Both the position numbers and the translations under genes were made by a program. Under the pieces are notes generated by a model. It did not search any database and had not been told where the DNA came from. It was given only the letters and a program-made list of their open reading frames with translations. Of a stretch of 64,000 nucleotides of DNA, positions 8,642-16,271 are shown one piece after another; within the stretch, counting starts at the first letter, position 1; each line of letters begins with the position of its first letter. This DNA comes from Pseudonocardia hierapolitana (lineage in GTDB: Bacteria > Actinomycetota > Actinomycetes > Mycobacteriales > Pseudonocardiaceae), in contig NZ_VIWU01000001.1 of assembly GCF_007994075.1 (NCBI RefSeq), forward strand, positions 7,998,001 through 8,062,000. Direction: 5' to 3'.

Positions 8642-10165
8642 TCACCGGGACGCGCGCAGCAGGACCGGCGCGGCGAGCGCGGCGGCCACCGCCAGCGCGG
8701 CGCCCGTCCACGCGGACAGCTGCATACCCCGCACGAACGCGGCCGTGGCGACCTGGACCAGCTCGGCACCGGCCGCCTCCGGGAGCCGGGCCGCGGCGTC
8801 GTACGCGCCGGCGACGGTGTCTGCAGCCGCCGCCGCGTCCGGGGGTGCCAGCCGGGCGGCCGCCGCGACCGGGAGGCCGTCGGCCATCGTCGCGCGGTAG
8901 ACCGCCACCCCGATGCTGCCCAGCAGCGCGATGCCGAGCGCGTTGCCCAGCTCGTTGCCGGTCTCCGACACCGCGGACGCCGAGCCCGCCCGTTCCGGCG
9001 GGGCGGAGCCGATGATCAGATCGACGCTCAGCGTGGACGCCGGAGCGGCACCGATCCCGAGCACGACCATGCCGGCGGTGACGAGCGCGAGGTTCGGCTC
9101 GGCGCCGACCTGCGCGATCACCGCCAGCCCGACGGCCGCGACGACGAGCCCGCCGCTCACGACGTGCGGGGCGGGGATGCGCTGCACCAGCACCGGCGCC
9201 AGCAGCGACCCCGCGATGATCCCGGCCGTCGGCGGGATCAACCAGAGGCCGGCCTCGAGCGGGGTCATACCGAGCACGAGCTGCAGGTACTGGGCGACGA
9301 ACAGGAAGATCCCGGCCAGCATCACGCCGATCGCGATGTTGATCAGAACCGAGGTGCGGAACGCCACCGAGCGGAACAGCCCGAGGTCGAGCAGCGGGTG
9401 AGCGATGCGGCGCTGCCGGCGGACGAACAGCGCCCCGACGACGGCTCCCGCGACGAGCGCCACCAGCGCGCCCGGGTCGGCGCCGTACTCGGCCGCCCGC
9501 TTCACGCCGTAGATCAGCGCGAGCATCGCGACCACCGACAGGGCGGCGCCGGGCAGGTCGAACCGGCCCGGGGCGGGGTCGCGGACCTCGGGCAGCAGCC
9601 GCGGCCCCACCACCAGCAGGACCGCCATCACCGGGAGGTTGAGCAGGAACACCGAGCCCCACCAGAAGTGCTGCAGCAGCACGCCCGCGACGAGCGGGCC
9701 GACCACCGTGCCGGCCGAGAACGTGGTGACCCACAGCCCGATCGCGAACCGGCGCTGGGCCTCGTCGGCGAACAGGCTGCGCAGCAGCGACAGCGTGGAC
9801 GGCATCAGGGTGGCGCCCGCGATCCCCTGCAGGGCCCGCGCGGCGATCAGCAACTCGGCGGTCGGGGCGTACGCCGCGAGCAGGCTGGCGACGCCGAACG
9901 CGGCGGCGCCGACCAGCAGCAGCCGCCTGCGTCCGATCCGGTCGCCGAGCGTCCCCATCGTGACCAGTGACCCGGCGATGAGGAAGCCGTAGACGTCGGT
10001 GATCCACAGCAGCTGCGTGCCGCTCGGCTGCAGGGCCGCGCTGAGCGCAGGCGTCGCGAGGATCAGGACGACGAGGTCCATCGCGATGATCAGGGTGGGC
10101 AGCACGAGCGCGGCGAGCGCGGTCCATTCACGGCGGCCCGCGCGGGCGGTTTCGGTCGCGGACAT
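8642..10165 (-). CDS. MFS drug:H+ antiporter, DHA2 (14-TM, EmrB/QacA type)
   Basis: A 507-residue membrane exporter starting MSATETARAGRREW behind GGAGGAG. Family hallmarks are LDGRI-equivalent GDRIGRRRLLLVG after TM2, the motif-C-like proline/glycine segment around ARALQGIAGATLMPSTLSLL, and about 14 hydrophobic segments ending in LAVAAALAAPVLL. It is predicted to expel hydrophobic or cationic compounds using the proton gradient. It is divergent from the TetR gene at 10221, with a 55-base intergenic region that holds an inverted repeat, the classical repressor-exporter arrangement. Its substrate is unknown. Confidence 0.92.
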   Translation of the reverse strand: MSATETARAGRREWTALAALVLPTLIIAMDLVVLILATPALSAALQPSGTQLLWITDVYGFLIAGSLVTMGTLGDRIGRRRLLLVGAAAFGVASLLAAYAPTAELLIAARALQGIAGATLMPSTLSLLRSLFADEAQRRFAIGLWVTTFSAGTVVGPLVAGVLLQHFWWGSVFLLNLPVMAVLLVVGPRLLPEVRDPAPGRFDLPGAALSVVAMLALIYGVKRAAEYGADPGALVALVAGAVVGALFVRRQRRIAHPLLDLGLFRSVAFRTSVLINIAIGVMLAGIFLFVAQYLQLVLGMTPLEAGLWLIPPTAGIIAGSLLAPVLVQRIPAPHVVSGGLVVAAVGLAVIAQVGAEPNLALVTAGMVVLGIGAAPASTLSVDLIIGSAPPERAGSASAVSETGNELGNALGIALLGSIGVAVYRATMADGLPVAAAARLAPPDAAAAADTVAGAYDAAARLPEAAGAELVQVATAAFVRGMQLSAWTGAALAVAAALAAPVLLRASR

Positions 10166-10176
10166 CGACTCCTCCA

Positions 10177-10213
10177 TTCCGTGCCGTACCGGAACGTAAC
10201 AAAAAGCTAGGCT
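10177..10213. promoter_or_regulatory. TetR/MFS divergent control region: TTCCG-N8-CGGAA repeat and leaderless -10
   Basis: TTCCG (10177-10181) and CGGAA (10190-10194) form an inverted repeat centred between the two start codons. TAGGCT (10208-10213) lies seven bases before the ATG of the TetR gene, so that transcript may be leaderless. The repeat would let one TetR dimer block both the exporter and its own promoter. This is inferred from geometry only. Confidence 0.45.
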
Positions 10214-10220
10214 GGACGCC

Positions 10221-10865
10221 ATGCCCACCGGTCGCCCCCGGGACCCCCAGATCGACGCCGCCGTGCTCGAGGCGACGCTCGCCGTGCTCGACGAGGCCGG
10301 CTACGGGCGCCTCACGATCGAGGAGGTCGCCCGCAGGGCCGAGGCGACCAAGCCCGCGATCTACCGGCGCTGGCCGACCCGCCAGCACCTCGCCCTCGCC
10401 GCGCTCGCGGCGCGCCTCGGCGACTCACCCGTGCCCGACACCGGCTGCACGCTCTGCGACCTCGGTGAGGGGATCGGCGTCTTCCTCGCGGCGTTCCGGC
10501 GGATCCGGCCCGGCGTGCTCGCCGCGCTGTTCGCCGATTGCGCCGCGGTCCCCGAGCTGCGCGACACGTTCCTCGCCACCCTGTTCGAGCCGCCGCGCGC
10601 CGCGGTCGGCGAGATGCTGGAACGCGCGGTGGTGCGCGGCGACCTGCGCGCAGACGTCGATCGCGGCCTCGTGCTGGACATGCTGTCCTCGCTCGTGCAC
10701 TACCGCGTGCTCTTCGGGCACGCGCCTCTCGCCGACGACGAGGTCGAGGCCGCGGTCGAGGCGCTGCTGTCCGGGGTCGCGGTGGACTACCCCCGCCTCG
10801 TCGCGCACAGCCGGGCGCTGACCGAGGCACACGACGAGGCGCACCACCCGGCGCACCACACGTGA
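10221..10865 (+). CDS. TetR-family repressor of the adjacent exporter
   Basis: A 214-residue protein. The N-terminal HTH spans roughly 10-55: AVLEATLAVLDEAGYGRLTIEEVARRAEATKPAIYRRWPTR, where helix 3 with YRRWPTR is typical of TetR/AcrR proteins of the TetR_C_11-like subgroup. The ligand domain is helical, with Cys-containing DTGCTLCDL at about 73-81. The C-terminus is His-rich (HDEAHHPAHHT), which may be a disordered tail. It is divergent from the DHA2 exporter and so probably its repressor. The inducer is unknown. Confidence 0.88.
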   Translation: MPTGRPRDPQIDAAVLEATLAVLDEAGYGRLTIEEVARRAEATKPAIYRRWPTRQHLALAALAARLGDSPVPDTGCTLCDLGEGIGVFLAAFRRIRPGVLAALFADCAAVPELRDTFLATLFEPPRAAVGEMLERAVVRGDLRADVDRGLVLDMLSSLVHYRVLFGHAPLADDEVEAAVEALLSGVAVDYPRLVAHSRALTEAHDEAHHPAHHT

Positions 10866-10957
10866 CCGGGCTCACCCGGCACCGCCGTCACGCCCGCTCC
10901 CCCGCCGCCGTCCCTCGTGCGTGCGGCGCATCCCGCGCCGCAGAGGGAGGACGACAC

Positions 10958-11422
10958 GTGACCATGCGCCTGAGCGTCCGCGACGCCGAGCCCGCCGCAC
11001 TCAAGGCCATGTACGGCCTGGAGGCGTACCTCGCGAGCTGCCCGGTGCCGAAGCGGACCCTGTACCTGATCAAGCTGCGGGCCAGCCAGGTGAACGGCTG
11101 TGCCTTCTGCACCGACATGCACGCGCACGAGCTCAAGGAGATGGGCGAGACCGACGAGCGGCTGTTCTCGGTGGTGACCTGGCGCGATGCGCCCTGGTTC
11201 ACCCCGGCCGAGCGGGCGGCGCTCGCCCTCGCCGAGGAGGCGACGCGGATGGAGCCCGGCGGGGTCTCCGACGAGACGTGGGCCGAGGCCGAGCGGCACT
11301 ACGACCCGCCGTCGCTCGCGGCCCTCGTCACGGCGATCGCCACGATCACCGCGTGGAACGTGCTGAACGTGACGGTGCGGACCACGCCCGGCCTGCTGCG
11401 CAAGGGCGAGGTCCCGGCCTGA
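10958..11422 (+). CDS. AhpD-like / carboxymuconolactone decarboxylase family protein
   Basis: A 154-residue helical protein. The redox motif C48-A-F-C51-x3-H55 (CAFCTDMH) is the AhpD-type CxxCxxxH centre, with ELKEMGETDERLF following as in the family. Such proteins reduce peroxiredoxin partners or act as thiol peroxidases. The GTG at 10958 has AGGGAGG seven bases upstream, and an ATG two codons later is an alternative start. It follows the TetR gene by about 90 bases and ends 13 bases from the convergent esterase. No partner peroxiredoxin (ahpC) is nearby. Confidence 0.88.
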   Translation: MTMRLSVRDAEPAALKAMYGLEAYLASCPVPKRTLYLIKLRASQVNGCAFCTDMHAHELKEMGETDERLFSVVTWRDAPWFTPAERAALALAEEATRMEPGGVSDETWAEAERHYDPPSLAALVTAIATITAWNVLNVTVRTTPGLLRKGEVPA

Positions 11423-11435
11423 TCGCCGGCGCGGG

Positions 11436-12212
11436 TCACGGCCGCGCGCGCAGCGGCAGCCAGGCCAGCACGTCCTGGATCCGGGCGTCCCAGTAGGCCC
11501 AGTCGTGGGCACCCGGGGAGAACTCCGCGTGCAGCGGTACCGCGGCGGCGGCGCAGGCGTCCCGGAACGCCTCGTTCTCGCCGAGCAGGACGTCCTCGGT
11601 GCCGCAGCAGAGGTACAGCGCCGGCAGCGCGGCCGACTCCACCCCGCGCAGCAGCGCGTGCAGGTCGTGCCGGCTGCCGGCGACCTCCTCGTCGCCGAAC
11701 ACCCGCTCGAACAGGCGCGGGTCCTCCGGCCGCGGCCGGCGGCGGGCTGCGACGTCGAGCGCGCCCGACAGGCTCGCCGCCGCCGCGAACCGCTCCGGCT
11801 GCCGCAGCGCCCAGCGGAACGCGCCGTACCCGCCCATCGACAGACCGGCGACGAACGTGTCCTCACGCTGGGCCGACACCCGGAAGAACTCCCCCACCAA
11901 CGCGGGCAGCTCCTCGGACAGGAACGTCCAGTAGCGGCCGCCGTACACCTGGTCGGCGTAGAAGCTCCGGTGCACCTGCGGCATCACCACCGTGAGGCCG
12001 AGCGGCGCCGCGTAGCGCTCGATCGAGGTGCGCCGCAGCCAGATCGTGTCGTCGTCGGACAGGCCGTGCAGCAGGTAGAGCACCGGTGGGGGCCCGTCAC
12101 CACCCGCGCCGGGCATACCGATCTGGGTGGTGGTCCGCTGCGGCAGCAGCACGGTCATCGACGTCGACAGGCCCAGGACGTCGGAGAAGAAGTCGCATCG
12201 CAGGTGTGCCAC
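11436..12212 (-). CDS. esterase, S-formylglutathione hydrolase/FrmB-like (esterase D family)
   Basis: A 258-residue alpha/beta hydrolase. LYLLHGLSDD is the oxyanion-hole region, the nucleophile elbow is GLSMGGYGAFRWAL, the acid is likely in CCGTEDVL, and the histidine is in PGAHDWAYW, all in the order seen in FrmB/EstA tributyrin esterases. It is predicted to be cytoplasmic, with no signal peptide. The start is GTG (MAHLRCDFFSD). Glutathione is absent from actinomycetes, so the true thiol-ester substrate may be mycothiol- or ergothioneine-related, or simply short acyl esters. It is divergent from the Nramp-like gene. Confidence 0.85.
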   Translation of the reverse strand: MAHLRCDFFSDVLGLSTSMTVLLPQRTTTQIGMPGAGGDGPPPVLYLLHGLSDDDTIWLRRTSIERYAAPLGLTVVMPQVHRSFYADQVYGGRYWTFLSEELPALVGEFFRVSAQREDTFVAGLSMGGYGAFRWALRQPERFAAAASLSGALDVAARRRPRPEDPRLFERVFGDEEVAGSRHDLHALLRGVESAALPALYLCCGTEDVLLGENEAFRDACAAAAVPLHAEFSPGAHDWAYWDARIQDVLAWLPLRARP

Positions 12213-12248
12213 AGCCGGAGATCCTCGCGCGACCTCGCCGGCCAGCGC

Positions 12249-12277
12249 TTGACAGCGTTTACCACTACTGCTGCGAT
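12249..12277 (+). promoter_or_regulatory. promoter of the Nramp-related gene
   Basis: TTGACA (12249-12254), a 17-base spacer, then TGCGAT (12272-12277). A transcript would begin near 12284, just before the first hairpin of the leader at 12286. The -35 is a perfect consensus; the -10 is weak. Confidence 0.45.
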
Positions 12278-12285
12278 CATCCGAT

Positions 12286-12335
12286 CCTCACCCTTTCGGG
12301 TGAGGTGAGCGGTACAGGCGGTGGCCTATGCCACC
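12286..12335 (+). promoter_or_regulatory. two-hairpin 5' leader of the Nramp-related gene
   Basis: Hairpin 1 is CCTCACCC-TTTC-GGGTGAGG (12286-12305, perfect 8-bp stem, 4-base loop). Hairpin 2 is GGTGGC-CTAT-GCCACC (12320-12335, perfect 6-bp stem). The second ends ten bases before AAGGAGG (12345-12351), the ribosome site of the gene. Such a compact leader on a putative metal transporter suggests RNA-level control, but it does not match a riboswitch class that I can name. Confidence 0.4.
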
Positions 12336-12355
12336 CCGACGCGCAAGGAGGCGCG

Positions 12356-13789
12356 GTGGCCGACCAGAGCCGGACGACACTCCCGAGCAAGTACCTGCCG
12401 GCGGTCGAGTTCAGGGACCTCCCCGAACCGGTGCCGCTGCGGAAGGTCGCCGGGGCGAGCGTGATCATCCTGGCCACCGCGATCGGGTCCGGGGAGATCG
12501 TCCTCTGGCCCTACATCACCACGCAGGTGGGCTTCACCTTCATCTGGGCCGCCGTCGTCGGATTCGCGATCCAGTTCTTCCTCAACATGGAGATCGAGCG
12601 CTACACGCTCGCCACCGGGGAGTCCGCGATCACCGGGTTCGCCCGGTTCTGGAAGCCGTGGTGGTGGCTGTTCATCATCTTCGCGCTCTGCCAGAACTTC
12701 TGGCCCGGCTGGGCGACCGGCGCGTCCACGGCCCTGACGTTCGTGCTCGGGATGGGCGAGGACGCGCCGATCGTTCCGATCACCATCGCGGCGCTCCTGG
12801 CCATCGGTCTCACGCTCACCCTCTCCCCCGTCGTCTACCAGACCGTCGAGAAGATCCAGTTCGTCCTGGTCGCGCTGATCATGATCTTCGTCGTCCTCGC
12901 GATCCCCGTGGCCACGACGGGTGAGGCGTGGGGCGCGCTCTTCACCGACGGCGTCGGCTTCCCGGTCGGGCACGCGAACCTGGACATCGCGCTGCTCCTC
13001 GGTGCGCTGGCGTTCGCCGGCGCGGGCGGCGCGAACAACCTGGTGCAGAGCAACTACATCCGGGACAAGGGCATGGGGATGGGCAAGCACATGCCCAAGA
13101 TCGTCTCCCCCATCACAGGGCACGAGGAGGCGAAGCCCTCACTCGGGTACATGTTCCCGACCGATGCCGAGAACATGCGGCGCTGGCAGGGCTGGTGGCG
13201 GGTCGCCAACTGGGAGCAGTTCATCACCTTCTTCCTCGTCGGGGTCCTGTCGCTCGTCATCATGGCGGTTCTGGCGTACTCGACGCTGCCGGTCGGCCAG
13301 GTGGAGGAGCAGAACCTCGACTTCCTGTTCCTGGAGGGTCAGACCCTGCAGGAAACCGTGGCGCCGTGGTTCGGCACCGCCTTCTGGTTCACCGCCGTCA
13401 TCACCCTGTTCTCGACCAACCTCGGGATCCTCGACTACACCAGCCGCCTGATCGCCGACCAGCTCAAGATCAACGCCCTGAAGGACAGCCTGTTCTGGAC
13501 CGAGAGCAGGATCTACGTCACCACCGTCTGGATCATGATCGTCGTGGGTTCGGTGATCCTGCTCTCGGGTGTCAGCCAGCCCTTCCTGTTGCTCGTGATC
13601 TCGTCCTCCATCGCGGGCGTGCAGATGTTCATCTACTCCGGTCTGCTGATCCAGCTCAACCGGAAGGCATTGCCGAAGGAACTGCAGATCGGAGGGATAC
13701 GGCTGGCGGTGCTGGCCGTGTCGTTCCTCTTCTTCGGCTTCCTGTCGGTGCTGCTCGTCCTCGACAGCCTCGGCGTCGGCATCGGCTGA
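12356..13789 (+). CDS. Nramp-related divalent metal transporter (non-canonical ion site)
   Basis: A 477-residue polytopic protein of the Nramp/SLC11 superfamily with about 11 hydrophobic segments (LATAIGSGEIVLWPYITTQVGF is TM1). Canonical Nramp proteins have DPGN in TM1 and MPH in TM6. Here TM1 reads A-I-G-S-G-E and the TM6 region reads AFAGAGGANNLVQSNYI, so neither manganese/iron-binding motif is present. That places it among the divergent Nramp-related clades, some of which carry magnesium or non-metal substrates. The GTG start (VADQSRTTL) follows AAGGAGG. The gene has a candidate promoter, a two-hairpin leader, and a 30-codon ORF immediately downstream. Confidence 0.82.
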   Translation: MADQSRTTLPSKYLPAVEFRDLPEPVPLRKVAGASVIILATAIGSGEIVLWPYITTQVGFTFIWAAVVGFAIQFFLNMEIERYTLATGESAITGFARFWKPWWWLFIIFALCQNFWPGWATGASTALTFVLGMGEDAPIVPITIAALLAIGLTLTLSPVVYQTVEKIQFVLVALIMIFVVLAIPVATTGEAWGALFTDGVGFPVGHANLDIALLLGALAFAGAGGANNLVQSNYIRDKGMGMGKHMPKIVSPITGHEEAKPSLGYMFPTDAENMRRWQGWWRVANWEQFITFFLVGVLSLVIMAVLAYSTLPVGQVEEQNLDFLFLEGQTLQETVAPWFGTAFWFTAVITLFSTNLGILDYTSRLIADQLKINALKDSLFWTESRIYVTTVWIMIVVGSVILLSGVSQPFLLLVISSSIAGVQMFIYSGLLIQLNRKALPKELQIGGIRLAVLAVSFLFFGFLSVLLVLDSLGVGIG

Positions 13790-13793
13790 TCCG

Positions 13794-13886
13794 TTGCTCA
13801 AACGGCTGTGGCTGCGCATCTTGGTGGCGCTGGTGATCTGGATGGTGCTGCTGGCCCTCATGTGGGCCGTCGGCATCATCGGTTGA
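13794..13886 (+). CDS. candidate 30-residue single-pass membrane microprotein
   Basis: It begins with TTG four bases after the Nramp-related stop, so translational coupling is possible. The peptide is LLKRLWLRILVALVIWMVLL followed by ALMWAVGIIG: a basic N-terminus (K3, R4, R8) and one hydrophobic helix of about 20 residues, then a stop. The codons are actinobacterial in usage. Small single-helix subunits are known to modulate transporters, so it may bind the transporter encoded upstream. There is no strong ribosome site, and the TTG start lowers confidence. The reading frame could be fortuitous. Confidence 0.45.
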   Translation: MLKRLWLRILVALVIWMVLLALMWAVGIIG

Positions 13887-13924
13887 TCTCGTGAGGGGTT
13901 GATCTCTCAGCGTCGGTTCAGCGA

Positions 13925-13967
13925 TCCGGTCGCAGTGTGGGTGTCGCCCACCCGCACTGCGACCGGA
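13925..13967. promoter_or_regulatory. 18-bp-stem hairpin/palindrome at the acyltransferase ribosome site
   Basis: The left arm TCCGGTCGCAGTGTGGGT (13925-13942) pairs with ACCCGCACTGCGACCGGA (13950-13967) around a 7-base loop GTCGCCC. The only non-Watson-Crick pair is one G-U. It ends eight bases before the ATG at 13975 and includes the start of the purine-rich ribosome site GGAAGGA. As RNA it could occlude the ribosome; as DNA it could be an operator; or it may end transcription from the Nramp operon. There is no U-tract. Confidence 0.6.
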
Positions 13968-13974
13968 AGGACCC

Positions 13975-15030
13975 ATGCCGACCCTGCAGGATCGCTTCGA
14001 CCCGCAGCGCAACGGCTTCGACCTGCTGCGGCTGCTCTTCGCGGCGCTCGTGGCGGTCGACCACGGCATCTCCGCGCACTCGGCAGGCCACGCGAGGATC
14101 GGGGACTTCGCCCTCGACGGGTTCTTCATCCTCAGCGGGTTCCTCGTCACCCGCAGCTGGTTCCGGCTGGAGTCGTTCCCGCGCTTCGCCTGGCACCGCT
14201 TCCTGCGGATCATGCCCGGGTTCTGGGTGTGCCTCGTCGTGGTCGCCTTCGTGGCAGCACCGGTCGCGGCGCTCCTGCAGGGTATGTCGCCGCTGCAGCC
14301 GTTCACCGGAACACCGTCGGCCTGGGACTACGTGTTCCAGAACGCCGGCCTGCTGATCGTCCACTTCGACATCGCCGGCATCCTCGCCGACCTGCCGAAG
14401 GAGGACAGCTTCAACGGGGCGCTGTGGACGCTGGCGTTCGAGGCGTTCTGCTACGCGATCGTCGGTGTGCTCGGCGCGCTCGGGCTGCTGCGCCGCCGCC
14501 CGGTGCTCGTCCCGGCGGCCGCCGGTGTGCTCCTCGCGCTCACCGCGATGCAGGAGGCCGGGCTGCCGGTGCTGCTCAACGACCGGGTGATCCGCCTCGT
14601 GCTGATGTTCCTGCTGGGCGCCACCGCGTACCTGTACGCCGACCGCATCCGGATGCGCGGCGACGTCGCGGCCGCGGCCGCCGGGCTGTTCCTGGTGAGC
14701 CTGGCGCTGTTCGACGACTACCGGGTGCTCGGCGCGGTGCCGCTCACCTACCTGTGCCTGTGGGCCGGCACGCGCTTGGTGTGGCGGATGCGCGCGGACC
14801 TGTCCTACGGCGTGTACATCTACCACTGGCCGCTGCAGCAGATCCTGGTGCTGACCGCGCTGGGCGCGGCACCGGTGGCCGTGTTCGTGCCCGTCTCGAT
14901 CGCGCTCGCGCTGCTGCCCGCCGCCGCGTCCTGGTACCTCGTGGAGCGGCCGGCCCTGCGCCACAAGGACAGCCCACTGCCGGACCGGCTCGCCGAACGT
15001 CTCCTGTCGACGACGGCGCCCGCCCGTTAG
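13975..15030 (+). CDS. membrane O-acyltransferase, acyltransferase-3 family (OafA/YrhL-like)
   Basis: A 351-residue polytopic protein with about ten hydrophobic helices. The N-terminus RNGFDLLRLLFAALVAVDHG carries the conserved R...H of family 3. FALDGFFILSGFLVTRSW and RFLRIMPGFWVCL are also family-typical, as is SYGVYIYHWPLQQILV near the C-terminus. It should acetylate or acylate an exported sugar or glycolipid at the membrane. It lacks the C-terminal SGNH domain of larger OafA proteins. Its 3' end overlaps by four bases the convergent sugar C-methyltransferase, which together with the epimerase suggests glycan decoration. Confidence 0.9.
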   Translation: MPTLQDRFDPQRNGFDLLRLLFAALVAVDHGISAHSAGHARIGDFALDGFFILSGFLVTRSWFRLESFPRFAWHRFLRIMPGFWVCLVVVAFVAAPVAALLQGMSPLQPFTGTPSAWDYVFQNAGLLIVHFDIAGILADLPKEDSFNGALWTLAFEAFCYAIVGVLGALGLLRRRPVLVPAAAGVLLALTAMQEAGLPVLLNDRVIRLVLMFLLGATAYLYADRIRMRGDVAAAAAGLFLVSLALFDDYRVLGAVPLTYLCLWAGTRLVWRMRADLSYGVYIYHWPLQQILVLTALGAAPVAVFVPVSIALALLPAAASWYLVERPALRHKDSPLPDRLAERLLSTTAPAR

Positions 15031-16145
15031 CGGCCCGCGCCCGCGTCCACCCAGGTGGCCCCGCGGCGCTCGATCTCCGGTAGCGCAGCCTTCGCCTCGG
15101 CCACCAGCTCGGAGACGAACACGAGCACGACGTCGGGCTCGGCGGCGACCAGATCGCCGGGGGTGATGATGGGGATGTCGGTGCCGGGCATGCGGCGGTC
15201 CTGCTTGCCCGGCGAGGCGTCCGCCACCCCGCGCAGCAGCGTGGCGTCCAGGTCGGCGAGGCGTAGCAGCGACACCGCGCGCGAGGCCGCCGCGTACCCG
15301 TACACCCGGCGGCCCGCGGCCCGCTGCGCGACGAGCATCTCCCGCAGCGACCCGGCCGTGCGGCGCACCGAGTGCTGCAGGGCGCCGACCGAGGCCGGCC
15401 GCAGCATGCCCGCCGCGAGCTCCGGCGCCACGACCGCGTCCACCGCGGCGGCGTCCACAGCGGGCGACTCGGAGGTACGGCCCGCCACCAGCGCGACCGT
15501 GCCGCCGTAGAGGGGGAACCGGCGGGCGGTGGTGACGGTGAACCCGGCCCGCCCGAGCATCCCGATCATGGCGGGCGTGGAGTAGTAGGCGTAGTGGCCC
15601 AGCCGCAGCGCGTTCCACTGCGAGCCGGCGACGATGGCGTGCAGCGAGTGGAACTGCACGACGAGGCGCCCGCCCGGCCGCACGGCCGCCGTGCGCTCCC
15701 GCAGGGCGGTGTCCTGGTCGCGCTCGTGCATCACCCCGAAGCAGCCGTCGATCACCAGGTCGGCGCCGCCCTCGCGGGTGACCGCGGAGAAGCCGTGCCC
15801 GGCGAGCAGGTCCAGCCACGTGCCGCCGTGCGGGCTGGGAAACTCGGCGGCGGTGCCCCCGGTCGGGAGGGCGCCGGCCGCGACGAGCTCGCGCACCGCG
15901 TCGGCCCGCTGCGCGGTGAGCGCCGCAGGCTCGGCGCCCACGACCTCCTCCGGCACGTCGGCGTCGTCGGCCAGCTGGGCGAGCCCGCAGCCCGCGCACA
16001 GCCACATCCGCAGCGGGAACAGCTCGTCGGGGCCGGGATCGTCGATCTTGGGGAAGAGCTCGGACGACGGCTGCTCACCGAGGTCGAGGACGATGTCTCC
16101 GTCGGTGCGGTGGCAGGAACGGCAGGCAGGGCTGGCGATCACCAT
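15027..16145 (-). CDS. sugar C-methyltransferase-like protein (zinc-binding N-terminus)
   Basis: A 372-residue protein. Cys8-x2-Cys11 and Cys50-x2-Cys53 form the N-terminal zinc site of the TylCIII/TcaB9-type NDP-hexose C-3 methyltransferase family. QFHSLHAIVAGSQWNALRLGHYAYYSTPAMIGML and the C-terminal domain with VYGYAAASRAVSLLRLADLD and PGTDIPIITPGDL also fit. The SAM loop appears as EFPSPHGGTWLDLLAGHGF, weaker than the usual E-x-G-S-N-D-G, and the protein is some 35 residues shorter than TylCIII-type enzymes, with the missing part around that loop. Activity is therefore less certain than family membership. It is divergent from the epimerase gene. Confidence 0.8.
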   Translation of the reverse strand: MVIASPACRSCHRTDGDIVLDLGEQPSSELFPKIDDPGPDELFPLRMWLCAGCGLAQLADDADVPEEVVGAEPAALTAQRADAVRELVAAGALPTGGTAAEFPSPHGGTWLDLLAGHGFSAVTREGGADLVIDGCFGVMHERDQDTALRERTAAVRPGGRLVVQFHSLHAIVAGSQWNALRLGHYAYYSTPAMIGMLGRAGFTVTTARRFPLYGGTVALVAGRTSESPAVDAAAVDAVVAPELAAGMLRPASVGALQHSVRRTAGSLREMLVAQRAAGRRVYGYAAASRAVSLLRLADLDATLLRGVADASPGKQDRRMPGTDIPIITPGDLVAAEPDVVLVFVSELVAEAKAALPEIERRGATWVDAGAGR

Positions 16146-16271
16146 CGGTCTCCCGGATCGGTCCGGCGCTCGACCGGCGCTCGAACGGCACGGCGGTAGG
16201 GTCGGCCCGAAGGCCCGGGACGTCACCCAGGTACACCGAACCGAGACACGATCACCGCCGGTGGAGGCACC

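Noticed and set aside
12286..12335. Guanidine (mini-ykkC) or Mn (yybP-ykoY) riboswitch for the Nramp-related leader
   Set aside because: Tandem hairpins are present, but the loops are TTTC and CTAT rather than the ACGR of mini-ykkC, and no yybP-ykoY core was recognised. It was kept as an unassigned structured leader.
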